From an uncultured Duncaniella sp. (GTDB taxonomy: Bacteria; Bacteroidota; Bacteroidia; Bacteroidales; Muribaculaceae): a stretch of DNA of 64,000 nucleotides. This document shows, piece by piece, positions 1-8,630 of the stretch (the stretch's first letter is position 1; every line of letters begins with the position of its first letter). The stretch is from assembly GCA_910587165.1 (NCBI GenBank), contig CAJUKP010000005.1, positions 1-64,000 of the forward strand. The letters run 5' to 3'. The translations under genes and the position numbers were made by a program. The notes under the pieces were generated by a model. It was given only the letters and a program-made list of their open reading frames with translations, ran no database searches and had not been told where the DNA came from.

Positions 1-309
1 TACTTAACTATAATTTATTCAGAAATATTCCTCATAATCCAGAGTAAACGGACGCTCATTTCCGCCACAATCTCCCCGAGTAGTAGCGGCGCTACGCGAC
101 GCAATATGTTTATCGGTCGTCTTGATGCACGGGTTGTCACCCGCGCCTACCTTTGCATTGCCCCCATGGGGCAACAAACTACCACATCGCCCCGCGGATA
201 CGGCAACCGTGCACACCGCGGTGTGTTGCGGCGTGCACGGTTATTATGTAATCGGCGTCTTTCCGGATGCTCTATTGGCCCATCCGAAGCAAACAGAGAT
301 ATGTTTCTG
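1..309. other. left-edge stretch without a convincing gene
   Basis: No reading frame here looks like a protein. The minus-strand frame at 19-216 would start with GTG and runs through hairpins. What is visible is a promoter-like box TACCTTTG at 148-155 on the plus strand, directly followed by a small hairpin (158-174, TTGCCCC/GGGGCAA). A stronger inverted repeat lies at 205-242. No TTTG sits at the usual 19-21 nt upstream of the box, so the promoter is weak. The stretch lies downstream of the last fimbrial gene. Confidence 0.5.
205..242. repeat. inverted repeat, 10-bp perfect arms
   Basis: AACCGTGCAC at 205-214 pairs with GTGCACGGTT at 233-242. The loop itself contains the palindrome CACCGCGGTG. 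It sits about 70 nt beyond the stop of the last fimbrial gene, where a terminator would be expected, but neither side has a run of T, so it may be a rho-independent-like pause, a protein site or chance. Confidence 0.55.
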
Positions 310-3300
310 TCAATTCCCGATGCATCTTATGAAACAGGCATCTGCATTCTTTATATCGTCATTGCCACCATTAAATTGTCCGTTTTTTATAACATTACTA
401 CTTGTAATAAGATTGACGTCAAAAGTGAAGAAGTTCATATCAAGCCCGATTCCCGCCTGGGTGAAATTTCCTATTGCAGGATGAACACTACTTACTTTAC
501 AGGCCCAATATATCGCTCCCATTCGCTGGAATAAATCATAGAATAACGGAAGCCATTCTATTATATTCCTTCCATCTGCATTATAGTAATCATTTCGACC
601 ACAAGCATATCTGAGTACCCCATGACTATTTCCTCCACTCCAATGGGCACGGTGGCCATAGCCGGAGCGACCGATAGGAAAGAATATATTTCTGCAATTA
701 TATGTTGAATTTGTTGAATTATCCCAATAATATACGAACACTCCATACATACCTCTCTTGTCCCTGTCGGCTTCTGTCTCCGTATATTCGCCTTTATCAT
801 TCTTCGCAAGGTGCCTGCACCAACCGGTAGCATCCGCAACATTCATCTGAGTCCCGGTGGCTCCGTCGGCATAAAGCACACCGAATCCATGCTGAACATT
901 GTCTGTTCGGTAAAGCGCCTCAAAATCTTTCATCTCAGCTATGCCTTTACCGGCAGGGAAGCCACCCAGGTCTCCGACTATCTCATCCCAGGTTTTACCC
1001 TCGCCTTTAGGCGTATAAGTCTTGTCTGCCTTGGCAATAAGCAGCTCACCCGGATCGGATTGGAATTTCCATTTAGCGGGAGCCGTGCCGGGAGTATCAT
1101 AAATATTGTTTATGGCATCAATAGGATCGGTGAGATTACCGTAGCGGAACAGCGAACCTTCGTCTCTCGGATCATCACCCTCCACACCGTCGGCTATGAG
1201 GTTGCGGGTATGCCAAGCTCTTGTCCCTGACGATATTTCCTGAGCATCATATCCCTGACGCACGAATATGAGATGGACACATGAATAGTTGTGATAACGG
1301 ACGCGGACGATGGCGTTGCGCACCTTGTCATCGCGGTTCATCTTGTTGAACCGCACACTGAACTGAACTTCTGTCCCGGAGGCACCCTTGATTGTACTCT
1401 TTCCGTTGAGATTTATGAAGTTTCTGTCTCCCTCGATCACCTCTGCCATCCACGGGCCGTCAGACTCGACGGCAGAGAATGACTGGCCGTTATCCGAATC
1501 CTTCTCAGTCAGCACCACATGGAAGTTTTCGTTTTTTCCAGCACTGCGGTAGATACCTTTGGGATTGGTGATACGTGGCACCTGCTCCACACGCAGGATC
1601 TGACTTTCAGTCTTTTTATTACTCAGATGCACCGTCACTTTCACGTATGCCATACGTGATGATGATTCAAAAGGATTGTTGCCTGTATACGCGCTCTCCT
1701 TGACGAGATTTTTCGCACGGGTGAATACAGGCAGTTTGAATCTCATAGAACCATCATAGAGCTCTTCGACAGTGTAATCCTCGCGGCCAGTCTTTGTCGT
1801 ATCCTTATCCGCATCTTCTTTCTTGAAGTAATAAGTGCGCCTGCTTCGGTCCTTGCCATTGGTATATGTATCCGTACTTATACCATAGAAATACCGGTCG
1901 TTCATGTGACGGTTAAGTCCATTATTTTTGTTTATATAGGCATTATCATGGGATTTCGGATCAGTTGTGTATTCATTAGAATTCAATGTCTGCTTAATAA
2001 GAATATCTCTCTCTTCAGTCGCTCTGAGCGAGAGGAAACCGTTGCCGAGATACTTTGTTCTCCCAAGCAGAACATCATTCGGGCTTTCTCCTTTCTGATA
2101 CTTGTTCTGATCAAACTTGCCATTGAGAGGATCCTCCCGGTCTTCGGCTGAAAGCGGGTTCTGGGCATCGGCCGATGCCTTGTAAAAAGATGCATTCTTA
2201 TCTTCCGGCCACCAGTTGTTGCCGACAATCTCAGCCACGAGACTATCCACTGTCGTTCCCTCGGGTGGGGTGTAGCGGAAGCGGAGGGTGGAGTCGTGGT
2301 TGTAGAGATACGACACATAGTAGGGGTCGTTGAACTCGAATCCGCTTCTCTCGAGATATTCGATATGCCAGTCAACATCGTTGCCATAGCCACGCGGACA
2401 GAGGGTGATCTTGTAATGATAGTTACGCTCCACGTCGAAATTCTTCTCGGCATCCTTGCCGAGCATGAAACGGTAGATTATCTTACCTTCGGTCACATGG
2501 CTTGTGGAGGTGTAGTTGTAATATCCTTCCACCTCGATATAGCTGCCGTAGGGCATTCCATCCTTCATGTCGGTATCCGCGCCGGCCACAGAGCCGTCGG
2601 TGGCGGGTTTCTGGGTTTTTCCGTCATCGTCGGGATTGTTACCCTGCATATTCTCATAGAGAAAGAGAGCCTCGGCGTTTTCGTGATGAAAGTCCTTGGG
2701 GTTTGTCCCCTCCATGATGCGAGGATTCTTGTTGGTCACGTTGGGCCAAGCCTTGAATTCAGTCCCTTCTCCGTAGGTGATGGCATAGTCGGAAGACAGC
2801 CCCTCGACGGGACGATAGTTGTCACCATTGTCCTCGGGATGCAGCTTGTCGCACCCCGCGGCCTCACCTTCGGGGTGCAGCTGACCATACTTATCGTTAT
2901 TCTTGTTGGTGATGAGCGTCAGTCCGTTCTCATTATTGACCACATTGAGCTTGCCCAACGCACAGGCATCGGGAATGTCGTGGATCGTGGCGCGGCGGAA
3001 ATATACCGTAGCACCGGGGAGCAGGCCGGAGCCGTCGAAGTCGATGGTGATTTTTGAGGCACAGCGGCGCAGCCAACTGTGGATCTCCATGTACGGCTTG
3101 GTGATGGAGACGGTTTTCTCGTTCATATCACCGCACGTATAGGGTGACTTCTTCTCGCTGCCTTTGATGGTGAAGTAGCCGAGCATCTCACAGTTGTTGA
3201 GCATATTCGCGGTGTCCCATTTGCGGCGATAGTTGAGGAAGTCGGTGCGCTTTTTGATCACCTCGGCCATCTCGCCATTGAGCACATCGAGGGTGCTCTG

Positions 3301-3768
3301 ACGGGTGATGCCGTCGGGCTCCATCTTGCCGAGGTTGGCCACGCCGTAGATATAGTATTTGCCGTAGGGGAGCTTGAGCTTGAAGGTGGCGTGTTTGGTC
3401 TTCGATTCGGCAGTCTTGTTGTATGACTCGTCCGTCTTGTTGTATGAGGCATCGGCGTCAACGCGTTCCTCGTCGGTAATATCAAGATTGTGATCCTCCT
3501 CGGTAATGCGTATCGGGAAACCCTCCACAAGATTGCCGTCGGTGTCGTAGGCAAGGAGGCAGAGTTCGTCGAGGCGGTCCATGATCTTCCCCTCCTGTGC
3601 GCGCGATGCCACCTCGCTTGCGGCAAACGGCTCGAAATCGAGCGAGGCACGGACTATGGTCTCCCCCTCGGGGTATATTCCGTCGGAGGGTGTGCCGATC
3701 GGATCATCGCTGCATGAGGCGAGGATGAGGAGAGCGGCTATATATAAGAGTTTGTTTATCAGCTTCAT
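310..3768 (-). CDS. large fimbrial lipoprotein, DUF4906-like (putative tip adhesin)
   Basis: This 1152-residue protein starts with a lipoprotein signal peptide (lipobox LASC, Cys19), so it is exported and lipidated. The N-terminal part has the fimbrillin-like pattern of a glycine/tyrosine strand (YGKYYIYGVAN) followed by a region like DUF4906 proteins. The middle (about 700-870) holds BACON-like beta-sandwich sequence ending in IFVRQGYDA. The last 280 residues are rich in Trp, Tyr and Gly and resemble the C-terminal domain of large Bacteroidales surface proteins. A short tandem repeat SYNKTDE/SYNKTAE lies near residue 110. It is the last gene of the fimbria operon and overlaps the preceding gene by 4 nt. 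A tip or adhesin role is inferred from size and position. Confidence 0.75.
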   Translation of the reverse strand: MKLINKLLYIAALLILASCSDDPIGTPSDGIYPEGETIVRASLDFEPFAASEVASRAQEGKIMDRLDELCLLAYDTDGNLVEGFPIRITEEDHNLDITDEERVDADASYNKTDESYNKTAESKTKHATFKLKLPYGKYYIYGVANLGKMEPDGITRQSTLDVLNGEMAEVIKKRTDFLNYRRKWDTANMLNNCEMLGYFTIKGSEKKSPYTCGDMNEKTVSITKPYMEIHSWLRRCASKITIDFDGSGLLPGATVYFRRATIHDIPDACALGKLNVVNNENGLTLITNKNNDKYGQLHPEGEAAGCDKLHPEDNGDNYRPVEGLSSDYAITYGEGTEFKAWPNVTNKNPRIMEGTNPKDFHHENAEALFLYENMQGNNPDDDGKTQKPATDGSVAGADTDMKDGMPYGSYIEVEGYYNYTSTSHVTEGKIIYRFMLGKDAEKNFDVERNYHYKITLCPRGYGNDVDWHIEYLERSGFEFNDPYYVSYLYNHDSTLRFRYTPPEGTTVDSLVAEIVGNNWWPEDKNASFYKASADAQNPLSAEDREDPLNGKFDQNKYQKGESPNDVLLGRTKYLGNGFLSLRATEERDILIKQTLNSNEYTTDPKSHDNAYINKNNGLNRHMNDRYFYGISTDTYTNGKDRSRRTYYFKKEDADKDTTKTGREDYTVEELYDGSMRFKLPVFTRAKNLVKESAYTGNNPFESSSRMAYVKVTVHLSNKKTESQILRVEQVPRITNPKGIYRSAGKNENFHVVLTEKDSDNGQSFSAVESDGPWMAEVIEGDRNFINLNGKSTIKGASGTEVQFSVRFNKMNRDDKVRNAIVRVRYHNYSCVHLIFVRQGYDAQEISSGTRAWHTRNLIADGVEGDDPRDEGSLFRYGNLTDPIDAINNIYDTPGTAPAKWKFQSDPGELLIAKADKTYTPKGEGKTWDEIVGDLGGFPAGKGIAEMKDFEALYRTDNVQHGFGVLYADGATGTQMNVADATGWCRHLAKNDKGEYTETEADRDKRGMYGVFVYYWDNSTNSTYNCRNIFFPIGRSGYGHRAHWSGGNSHGVLRYACGRNDYYNADGRNIIEWLPLFYDLFQRMGAIYWACKVSSVHPAIGNFTQAGIGLDMNFFTFDVNLITSSNVIKNGQFNGGNDDIKNADACFIRCIGN

Positions 3769-5567
3769 TGCAGTTTCATTAATCCTTCTGTTCCTTTGTC
3801 CATATCCAGAGGTCGTCCGTCGAGATAGAAGCGGAGTTCTTCTTTTCCGTCTTTTTCCACAAGATATGTTCCGATATATTTCTCCATGGGTTGACCTTGT
3901 TCCTTCCTGAACTGATAGCCCGAGGCCTGGATTATCTTGGCACCATCGTCGTCAGTGGGGCTGAGCCATGGGTTGGTGCCGTCACCTTTGTAGTGCGGCT
4001 CCTGTCCGGGATAATAGACCTTGTAGAAGTCCCCCAGTTTGTCGAGGATAAAGAGCGGGCGGTCGTGTTCGTCGTGTTTGTGCGAATCGTCGGTAGGCAC
4101 ATCGCTGTGGAACTGACCTCCAGCACTTTTCTCACGGATAATCACCATATTCCCTCCGGGACGGTCCTTCTCGAAGTAGAATTCATAGTCAACCTCGGTA
4201 TCATCGTGGATATAATCCTTGTAAACGGTCTCCTTACACAATATCGAACCGTCATCGAATTTCTTGAGCACATCGTCGCCGTCGGGATCCTTCCAGACCT
4301 TATTACCATTGTCGAGAATGTCGTATGTCCCGTCGGGATAGCGGTTGATGACGATATTGCCGTCGTTGTCGCGGTCGAGTCCGAACGGAGGCTTCACGAC
4401 AACCTCGGCGTATGGCTGGATGTCGGCAACGGCTGTGACGATCTTATCGTCAATGATAATATTGACCACCACATGGGTGTTGCGCGGCAAGTCGATCATC
4501 GGGCGCCCGGTCACTTTATCGAGCGTTGTCTCGTTGGGCATGATCCACTTGAGCTCTTTCCATTCCTCGAGGTCGGCCCCGTCAAGAGAGATTGAGACCT
4601 CCTGGACCTCTTCGGCCATAAATCCCTCCGGCACATATATGGGTGGGCAGGCAGTGACAGCCACACCCATCTCTTTGGGCAGGGAAAGCCCCGGCGATAT
4701 GGTGGCGGTATATTCTTTCTCATGGGCCGTCCAGACCGGCACCTCATAGCTCTTGACAGCGAGATGGCCATGCTCGTTCTCCTCCCACACGGCATGGGGG
4801 AAGAGGTATTCGCGGTCGGCTATGCGGTTGATGCGCAGGCCGGTGAGCTTGTGGGGGAAGGGGGAGCGGTTGATGATGCGGAAACTGTATTTCACAGCAG
4901 CGCGATGGATGGGAAACTCCTGAAAATACTCCTTCTCCTCCCCTATCTTGATATCCTCATGGATGGAGGTGATGAGCAGAGGTGTGGGGAACGACGGACG
5001 GTCCTTATCCCCCGACTGGATATTGTTTTCCAGAGGGACGGTGAGTTTCAGAAGCTCCTCCACCGTAAGCTTGTCGCCGGTGGCGAATGCGTCAAGATAG
5101 GTGGATAGACGCTGCTCGGCACCGGCGGTGAGATCCATGCCGGTGACGTTGATCAGATACTCACCCTCGTTGGCGACGAAGATGACGGTCTTGGTGTCGT
5201 TGCGCTTCACCTTGAACTCATACCTTCCGGCAGAGACGGCATTTTCTCCGGTGGTGACGATGCGGTTATATTCCACATTGCTGTCGCCGTCGAGTATGAT
5301 GATGCGGAGCTGTTCGATGTTCTCACCCTTGATGCCCCACTTGTCTGCCTCATAGTCGAAGCCCTCGAACCCGTCCGGGACAGCGGCCCTCGAGGCCGTG
5401 GAGACCCCGGAACCGTTGACGCTCACCGTCAGCACCAACCGGCACATCCCGTCGCCCTGAGCAGGCAGAGGGGAGTCGGCGCCGTCCGACGAGCATCCCG
5501 TCAGGCCTCCCGCCATGATGAGCAGGAGTGACGCGGCCATGATGATATGTCTGAGTCGTTGTTTCAT
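3765..5567 (-). CDS. fimbrial accessory lipoprotein, DUF4906-like
   Basis: A 600-residue lipoprotein with lipobox LTGC (Cys25). The N-terminal half reads like a fimbrillin fold: RLVLTVSVNG, then an adhesin-like strand with IEQLRIIILDGD. The C-terminal third is very rich in Asp, Gly and Lys (for example DRDNDGNIVINRYPDG), as in calcium-binding or flexible surface regions. It lies between the Mfa2-type anchor gene (28 nt upstream) and the larger DUF4906-like gene, with which it overlaps by 4 nt. It is probably a minor fimbrial subunit of the tip complex, comparable in position to FimC/D/E or Mfa3-5 of Porphyromonas gingivalis, but I cannot assign it to one of these. Confidence 0.7.
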   Translation of the reverse strand: MKQRLRHIIMAASLLLIMAGGLTGCSSDGADSPLPAQGDGMCRLVLTVSVNGSGVSTASRAAVPDGFEGFDYEADKWGIKGENIEQLRIIILDGDSNVEYNRIVTTGENAVSAGRYEFKVKRNDTKTVIFVANEGEYLINVTGMDLTAGAEQRLSTYLDAFATGDKLTVEELLKLTVPLENNIQSGDKDRPSFPTPLLITSIHEDIKIGEEKEYFQEFPIHRAAVKYSFRIINRSPFPHKLTGLRINRIADREYLFPHAVWEENEHGHLAVKSYEVPVWTAHEKEYTATISPGLSLPKEMGVAVTACPPIYVPEGFMAEEVQEVSISLDGADLEEWKELKWIMPNETTLDKVTGRPMIDLPRNTHVVVNIIIDDKIVTAVADIQPYAEVVVKPPFGLDRDNDGNIVINRYPDGTYDILDNGNKVWKDPDGDDVLKKFDDGSILCKETVYKDYIHDDTEVDYEFYFEKDRPGGNMVIIREKSAGGQFHSDVPTDDSHKHDEHDRPLFILDKLGDFYKVYYPGQEPHYKGDGTNPWLSPTDDDGAKIIQASGYQFRKEQGQPMEKYIGTYLVEKDGKEELRFYLDGRPLDMDKGTEGLMKLQ

Positions 5568-5594
5568 TTTTCAGGGTTGCTGCCGTGCCCGGGG

Positions 5595-6647
5595 TCAGGG
5601 CTGCATATTTATGTCGTTGATTCTCACTATCCAGTCGTTGACCTTGATATATGCCTGGTTCCAGTGCATGGGGTCGTCGAGGAAGAAATAGAGAGGCCAG
5701 TCGCTCTTGCGGTCAAGGAACTCCTGGTCGCCACACCATCCGAAGTGCTCGCTGCGGAGGATGAGCAGATAATTGTTGATGGGTATGTCGATGATGTCAT
5801 TGCCTGAGGCGCGGTGTGTCACCACGAGCTTGGGGGAGCGGGAGGTCATGAGCCTCGAAGTGCTCAGGTCGGCATAGGCCACCTTCACCTCTGTGATGGT
5901 GCGCGCGGCAGGATCGGAGGGATCGGCCGTGGTGCCGGTCGAGATGGCCCCGGAGGCCCATGGTGTATATGTCACAGTCCCGTTGTCGACGAGATTGTTG
6001 GAATGGTCAAACAGAGTGTTGTCGTCGACGATGCGGAAGTCATAGTCGCGTCCGTCGAGCGGCTCGTAGGAGAGATTCTGGAGTATGATGCGGAAATGAT
6101 TGGTGTTTTTCATCATTTTCACTGTGACCGTCGGACGCTCGGGGGCCATGCGGACCTCGGTTTTCAGCGAGCCGTAGAAGTGGTCGTGGAGATGCCCCTT
6201 GGGGCTGCCGGGGCGCAGGCATTCGGCGTTGAGCTTCATGCCCACCTCGGTGTCGAGCGATCCCTCGGCGGGGATGGCGGTGTGGCTGAACGATGCCTCG
6301 CCGCATTCGGCGCCGCCGTAGGCTATGAGGCGGTAGGAACCTTCGGGCAGATCGAGGGTCATGCGGTAGTCCTCGTCGGCCAGCACATCGGTGGTCTCGG
6401 TGCGGGTGGCCACATAGCGGCCCTCCGAGTCATAGATGTGGAGCGTCAGGCAGTCCACCTGGGCGGGGAATGCGTTGGCCCTCTCGAGGTTGTAGTCAAA
6501 TACGAATCTCACCTCCAGCCCAACGGGACACGGCTCCGGTTCGTCATCAAGGATGGCGCTGCAGCCCGTGAGCGACAGCGCGGCCGCCGCCGTGGACATG
6601 ATAACCATAATGGGTCGGACAATCAGTCGTGTAAAAGTCTCTTTCAT
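5595..6647 (-). CDS. FimB/Mfa2-family fimbrial anchor subunit
   Basis: A 350-residue lipoprotein (lipobox LTGC, Cys29). Right after the lipobox comes the family hallmark CPVGLEVRFVFDYN, followed by the two-strand motif FPAQVDCLTLHIYDSEG, both typical of FimB/Mfa2 proteins that anchor the fimbria base in the outer membrane and limit its length. The protein ends in WIVRINDINMQP, close to the end of the stalk subunit upstream (WMVRINSIEF). Those C-terminal strands are where strand exchange between subunits occurs in this family. It lies 153 nt downstream of the stalk gene, with a terminator-like hairpin between them. Confidence 0.85.
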   Translation of the reverse strand: MKETFTRLIVRPIMVIMSTAAAALSLTGCSAILDDEPEPCPVGLEVRFVFDYNLERANAFPAQVDCLTLHIYDSEGRYVATRTETTDVLADEDYRMTLDLPEGSYRLIAYGGAECGEASFSHTAIPAEGSLDTEVGMKLNAECLRPGSPKGHLHDHFYGSLKTEVRMAPERPTVTVKMMKNTNHFRIILQNLSYEPLDGRDYDFRIVDDNTLFDHSNNLVDNGTVTYTPWASGAISTGTTADPSDPAARTITEVKVAYADLSTSRLMTSRSPKLVVTHRASGNDIIDIPINNYLLILRSEHFGWCGDQEFLDRKSDWPLYFFLDDPMHWNQAYIKVNDWIVRINDINMQP

Positions 6648-6723
6648 CGGAAATCTTATGGTTCCTCCTTTATATGCGTGGAGGGGGAGGGTTGGAGATA
6701 ATTGGTGTTTTTTTAATTTGAAA

Positions 6724-6766
6724 AAGCGGAGGCGACCCGGGAGACGGCCCTTGGCCGCCTCCGCTT
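6724..6766 (-). terminator. hairpin with T-run between stalk and anchor genes
   Basis: On the minus strand an 11-bp stem (AAGCGGAGGCG with CGCCTCCGCTT) is followed by TTTTTC. It lies after the major stalk gene and before the anchor gene of the same operon. That placement fits partial termination, giving much stalk protein and little of the anchor and tip proteins. Confidence 0.7.
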
Positions 6767-6800
6767 GAGGGAGTTGAAGCAGCGTCAGGCTGCCTTTTTA

Positions 6801-8567
6801 TCAGAATTCAATCGAGTTGATGCGGACCATCCAGGGCACTACGCGGCAGGATACGCGGAAGTAAACCTTCTCCTCTTCATCGGGATCATCAGGATCCTCG
6901 GGATCGGGATCGTCACCGGGATTGTCGGTGTGGCCGAAGTCGGAGATCGAGGTCACGGAGAGCTTGTAGACATTGTTGCGCACGGTGGCGAACTCCATCG
7001 CAGCCATCAGACCGTTGTTGCCATTGTCGTTGTGGCGGTTGCGGTAGAGATAGTACACGTAGTAGTGGCCATCGGTATCGGGACGGAGAATCTTGAATGT
7101 GTTGGCGTTCTGATCAGCGGTACAATCGGCGATTGTCTCGGTGAAATTGCCGTCCTCATCCTTTTCAAGTGAGTTCTCGCCGAACACCTTGAGGAATTTA
7201 GCACGGAAATTGGATGATTCGGTCTGATTTGCGGCAGCGGCACGGAGAGCCTCGAGATCTCCATAGTAGACGCCATCGTAGCCATAGACTACAGCCTTGG
7301 CAGTCATGGCCTTGGCAAGATTGCTCTCAGCCTTGGGGTTGACGATCTCAGCCTTGAAGATAACGCCGGTAGAGATGCCTTTCTTCTGAGCAGCCACAGC
7401 CGGGATGGTATTCTCGGTTACATAACGCCATATTTTGTAGTCCTTGATACCGCTGTTGCCCGGGCCCCAGTTCTCATCATTGTCATCCTCACCGTCGAAT
7501 GTAGCCAGATCGGTATAATTGAAGTAGTTCTCATCAGAGTAACTCGGCGAGTTGGCAGGCAGAGGTGTCTGATACTGATATTTGCCAAAAAGCGAAGTAG
7601 CCACGTTGACAGTGGAACCGTTTTTCGCAGCATAGTTGGGCGATACTACCCAGTTGGTCGGAGTCTCAATGCCACAGATTGTCCAACCATCGCCGGTTTC
7701 GTCATTAGTACCGTCAGCAGAAACGCGGGGAAGATAGTAGAAGTCTTTCGCAATGTTGACAGGAGCCATGGCAAGAAGCTTGACCTGAGCGATAAGTGCA
7801 GCTGCCGGATCCTTTATATTGCCTTTATCATCCTTCTCTGCATTCACGTCATGCACATCATAGAGATTGTTGTTGATCTGCTTGAAGTCAAAACGTGCAA
7901 CCACGCGGGCCACCCTTACCTCTCCGAGATAGAAAGCCTTCTCGGGCTTGTTGTGATCTTTGAACAGATTGTCCTTACCGGGAAGTGTAACAGATGGCAC
8001 ATCCTCGTCCTGGGTGGTGCGGGAAGCATTGGTCATAAGGAAATGATCGTCCGACCAGGGAGCCTCGGCTTTGGCAACACTTGCAGAAGCTTCAAGAGAG
8101 CCGATAGCTGTCATAAGATCGGTCTCTTTGTCAAATGTCTTGTTGCTGTTGCAGATAGCGAAGATATTGACAGTCTCGCCGGCGATTGTGATAAGATCCT
8201 CGTTCTGGAACAGGACGGTATAGGATTTTGTGTTGCCCTGTGTGGTAGATGTGAGCACATCGGCAGCCGACTGGCTCACGGCCTTTATACTATACTTACC
8301 ATCGGCAGTCTTGGTGGCGAGAAGAATTGTGAGGGAGGTGATTGTGTTCTCGCGATCCTTGCCATACTCGAAACCGTCGCTGGAGTTGGTGTTCTCGGTG
8401 GGAGGAGCGATGGTCTCGCTACGGCTGCCGGTAGCGAAGGAGAGGCGGATGGTGGCGTAGGTGTCACCGTTCTGCCCTGCATCGGGAGCTGCGGGAGCGT
8501 CCTCGTTGGAGCAGGCTGAGAGGGTCAGCAGGGAGAGTGCTCCAAACAGATACTTTTTGAAGTTCAT
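6801..8567 (-). CDS. Mfa1-type major fimbrial stalk subunit
   Basis: A 588-residue lipoprotein with lipobox LSAC (Cys19). After the lipobox it has the Mfa1-like start DTYATIRLSFATGSRSE, which includes arginines where an Arg-specific protease could cut. It then has Mfa1-like segments such as VARVVARFDFK, and it ends with WMVRINSIEF. In P. gingivalis the homologous subunits are cleaved near the N-terminus so that an incoming C-terminal strand can fill the groove. The same maturation is inferred here. A strong terminator-like hairpin follows the gene, as expected for the most abundant product of the operon. Confidence 0.85.
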   Translation of the reverse strand: MNFKKYLFGALSLLTLSACSNEDAPAAPDAGQNGDTYATIRLSFATGSRSETIAPPTENTNSSDGFEYGKDRENTITSLTILLATKTADGKYSIKAVSQSAADVLTSTTQGNTKSYTVLFQNEDLITIAGETVNIFAICNSNKTFDKETDLMTAIGSLEASASVAKAEAPWSDDHFLMTNASRTTQDEDVPSVTLPGKDNLFKDHNKPEKAFYLGEVRVARVVARFDFKQINNNLYDVHDVNAEKDDKGNIKDPAAALIAQVKLLAMAPVNIAKDFYYLPRVSADGTNDETGDGWTICGIETPTNWVVSPNYAAKNGSTVNVATSLFGKYQYQTPLPANSPSYSDENYFNYTDLATFDGEDDNDENWGPGNSGIKDYKIWRYVTENTIPAVAAQKKGISTGVIFKAEIVNPKAESNLAKAMTAKAVVYGYDGVYYGDLEALRAAAANQTESSNFRAKFLKVFGENSLEKDEDGNFTETIADCTADQNANTFKILRPDTDGHYYVYYLYRNRHNDNGNNGLMAAMEFATVRNNVYKLSVTSISDFGHTDNPGDDPDPEDPDDPDEEEKVYFRVSCRVVPWMVRINSIEF

Positions 8568-8630
8568 AGAGTGATGTAATTAAGTTGGTTATTTTGTTTG
8601 TTTTCTTTATTCGTTATCTCAGGGAATGTG

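Noticed and set aside
19..216. 65-residue minus-strand frame at the left edge
   Set aside because: GTG start inside an inverted repeat, no domain, no promoter on that strand.
6778..6800. GCAGC/GCTGC hairpin with TTTTT on the plus strand
   Set aside because: There is no plus-strand gene upstream that it could terminate; probably chance next to the stalk-gene stop.
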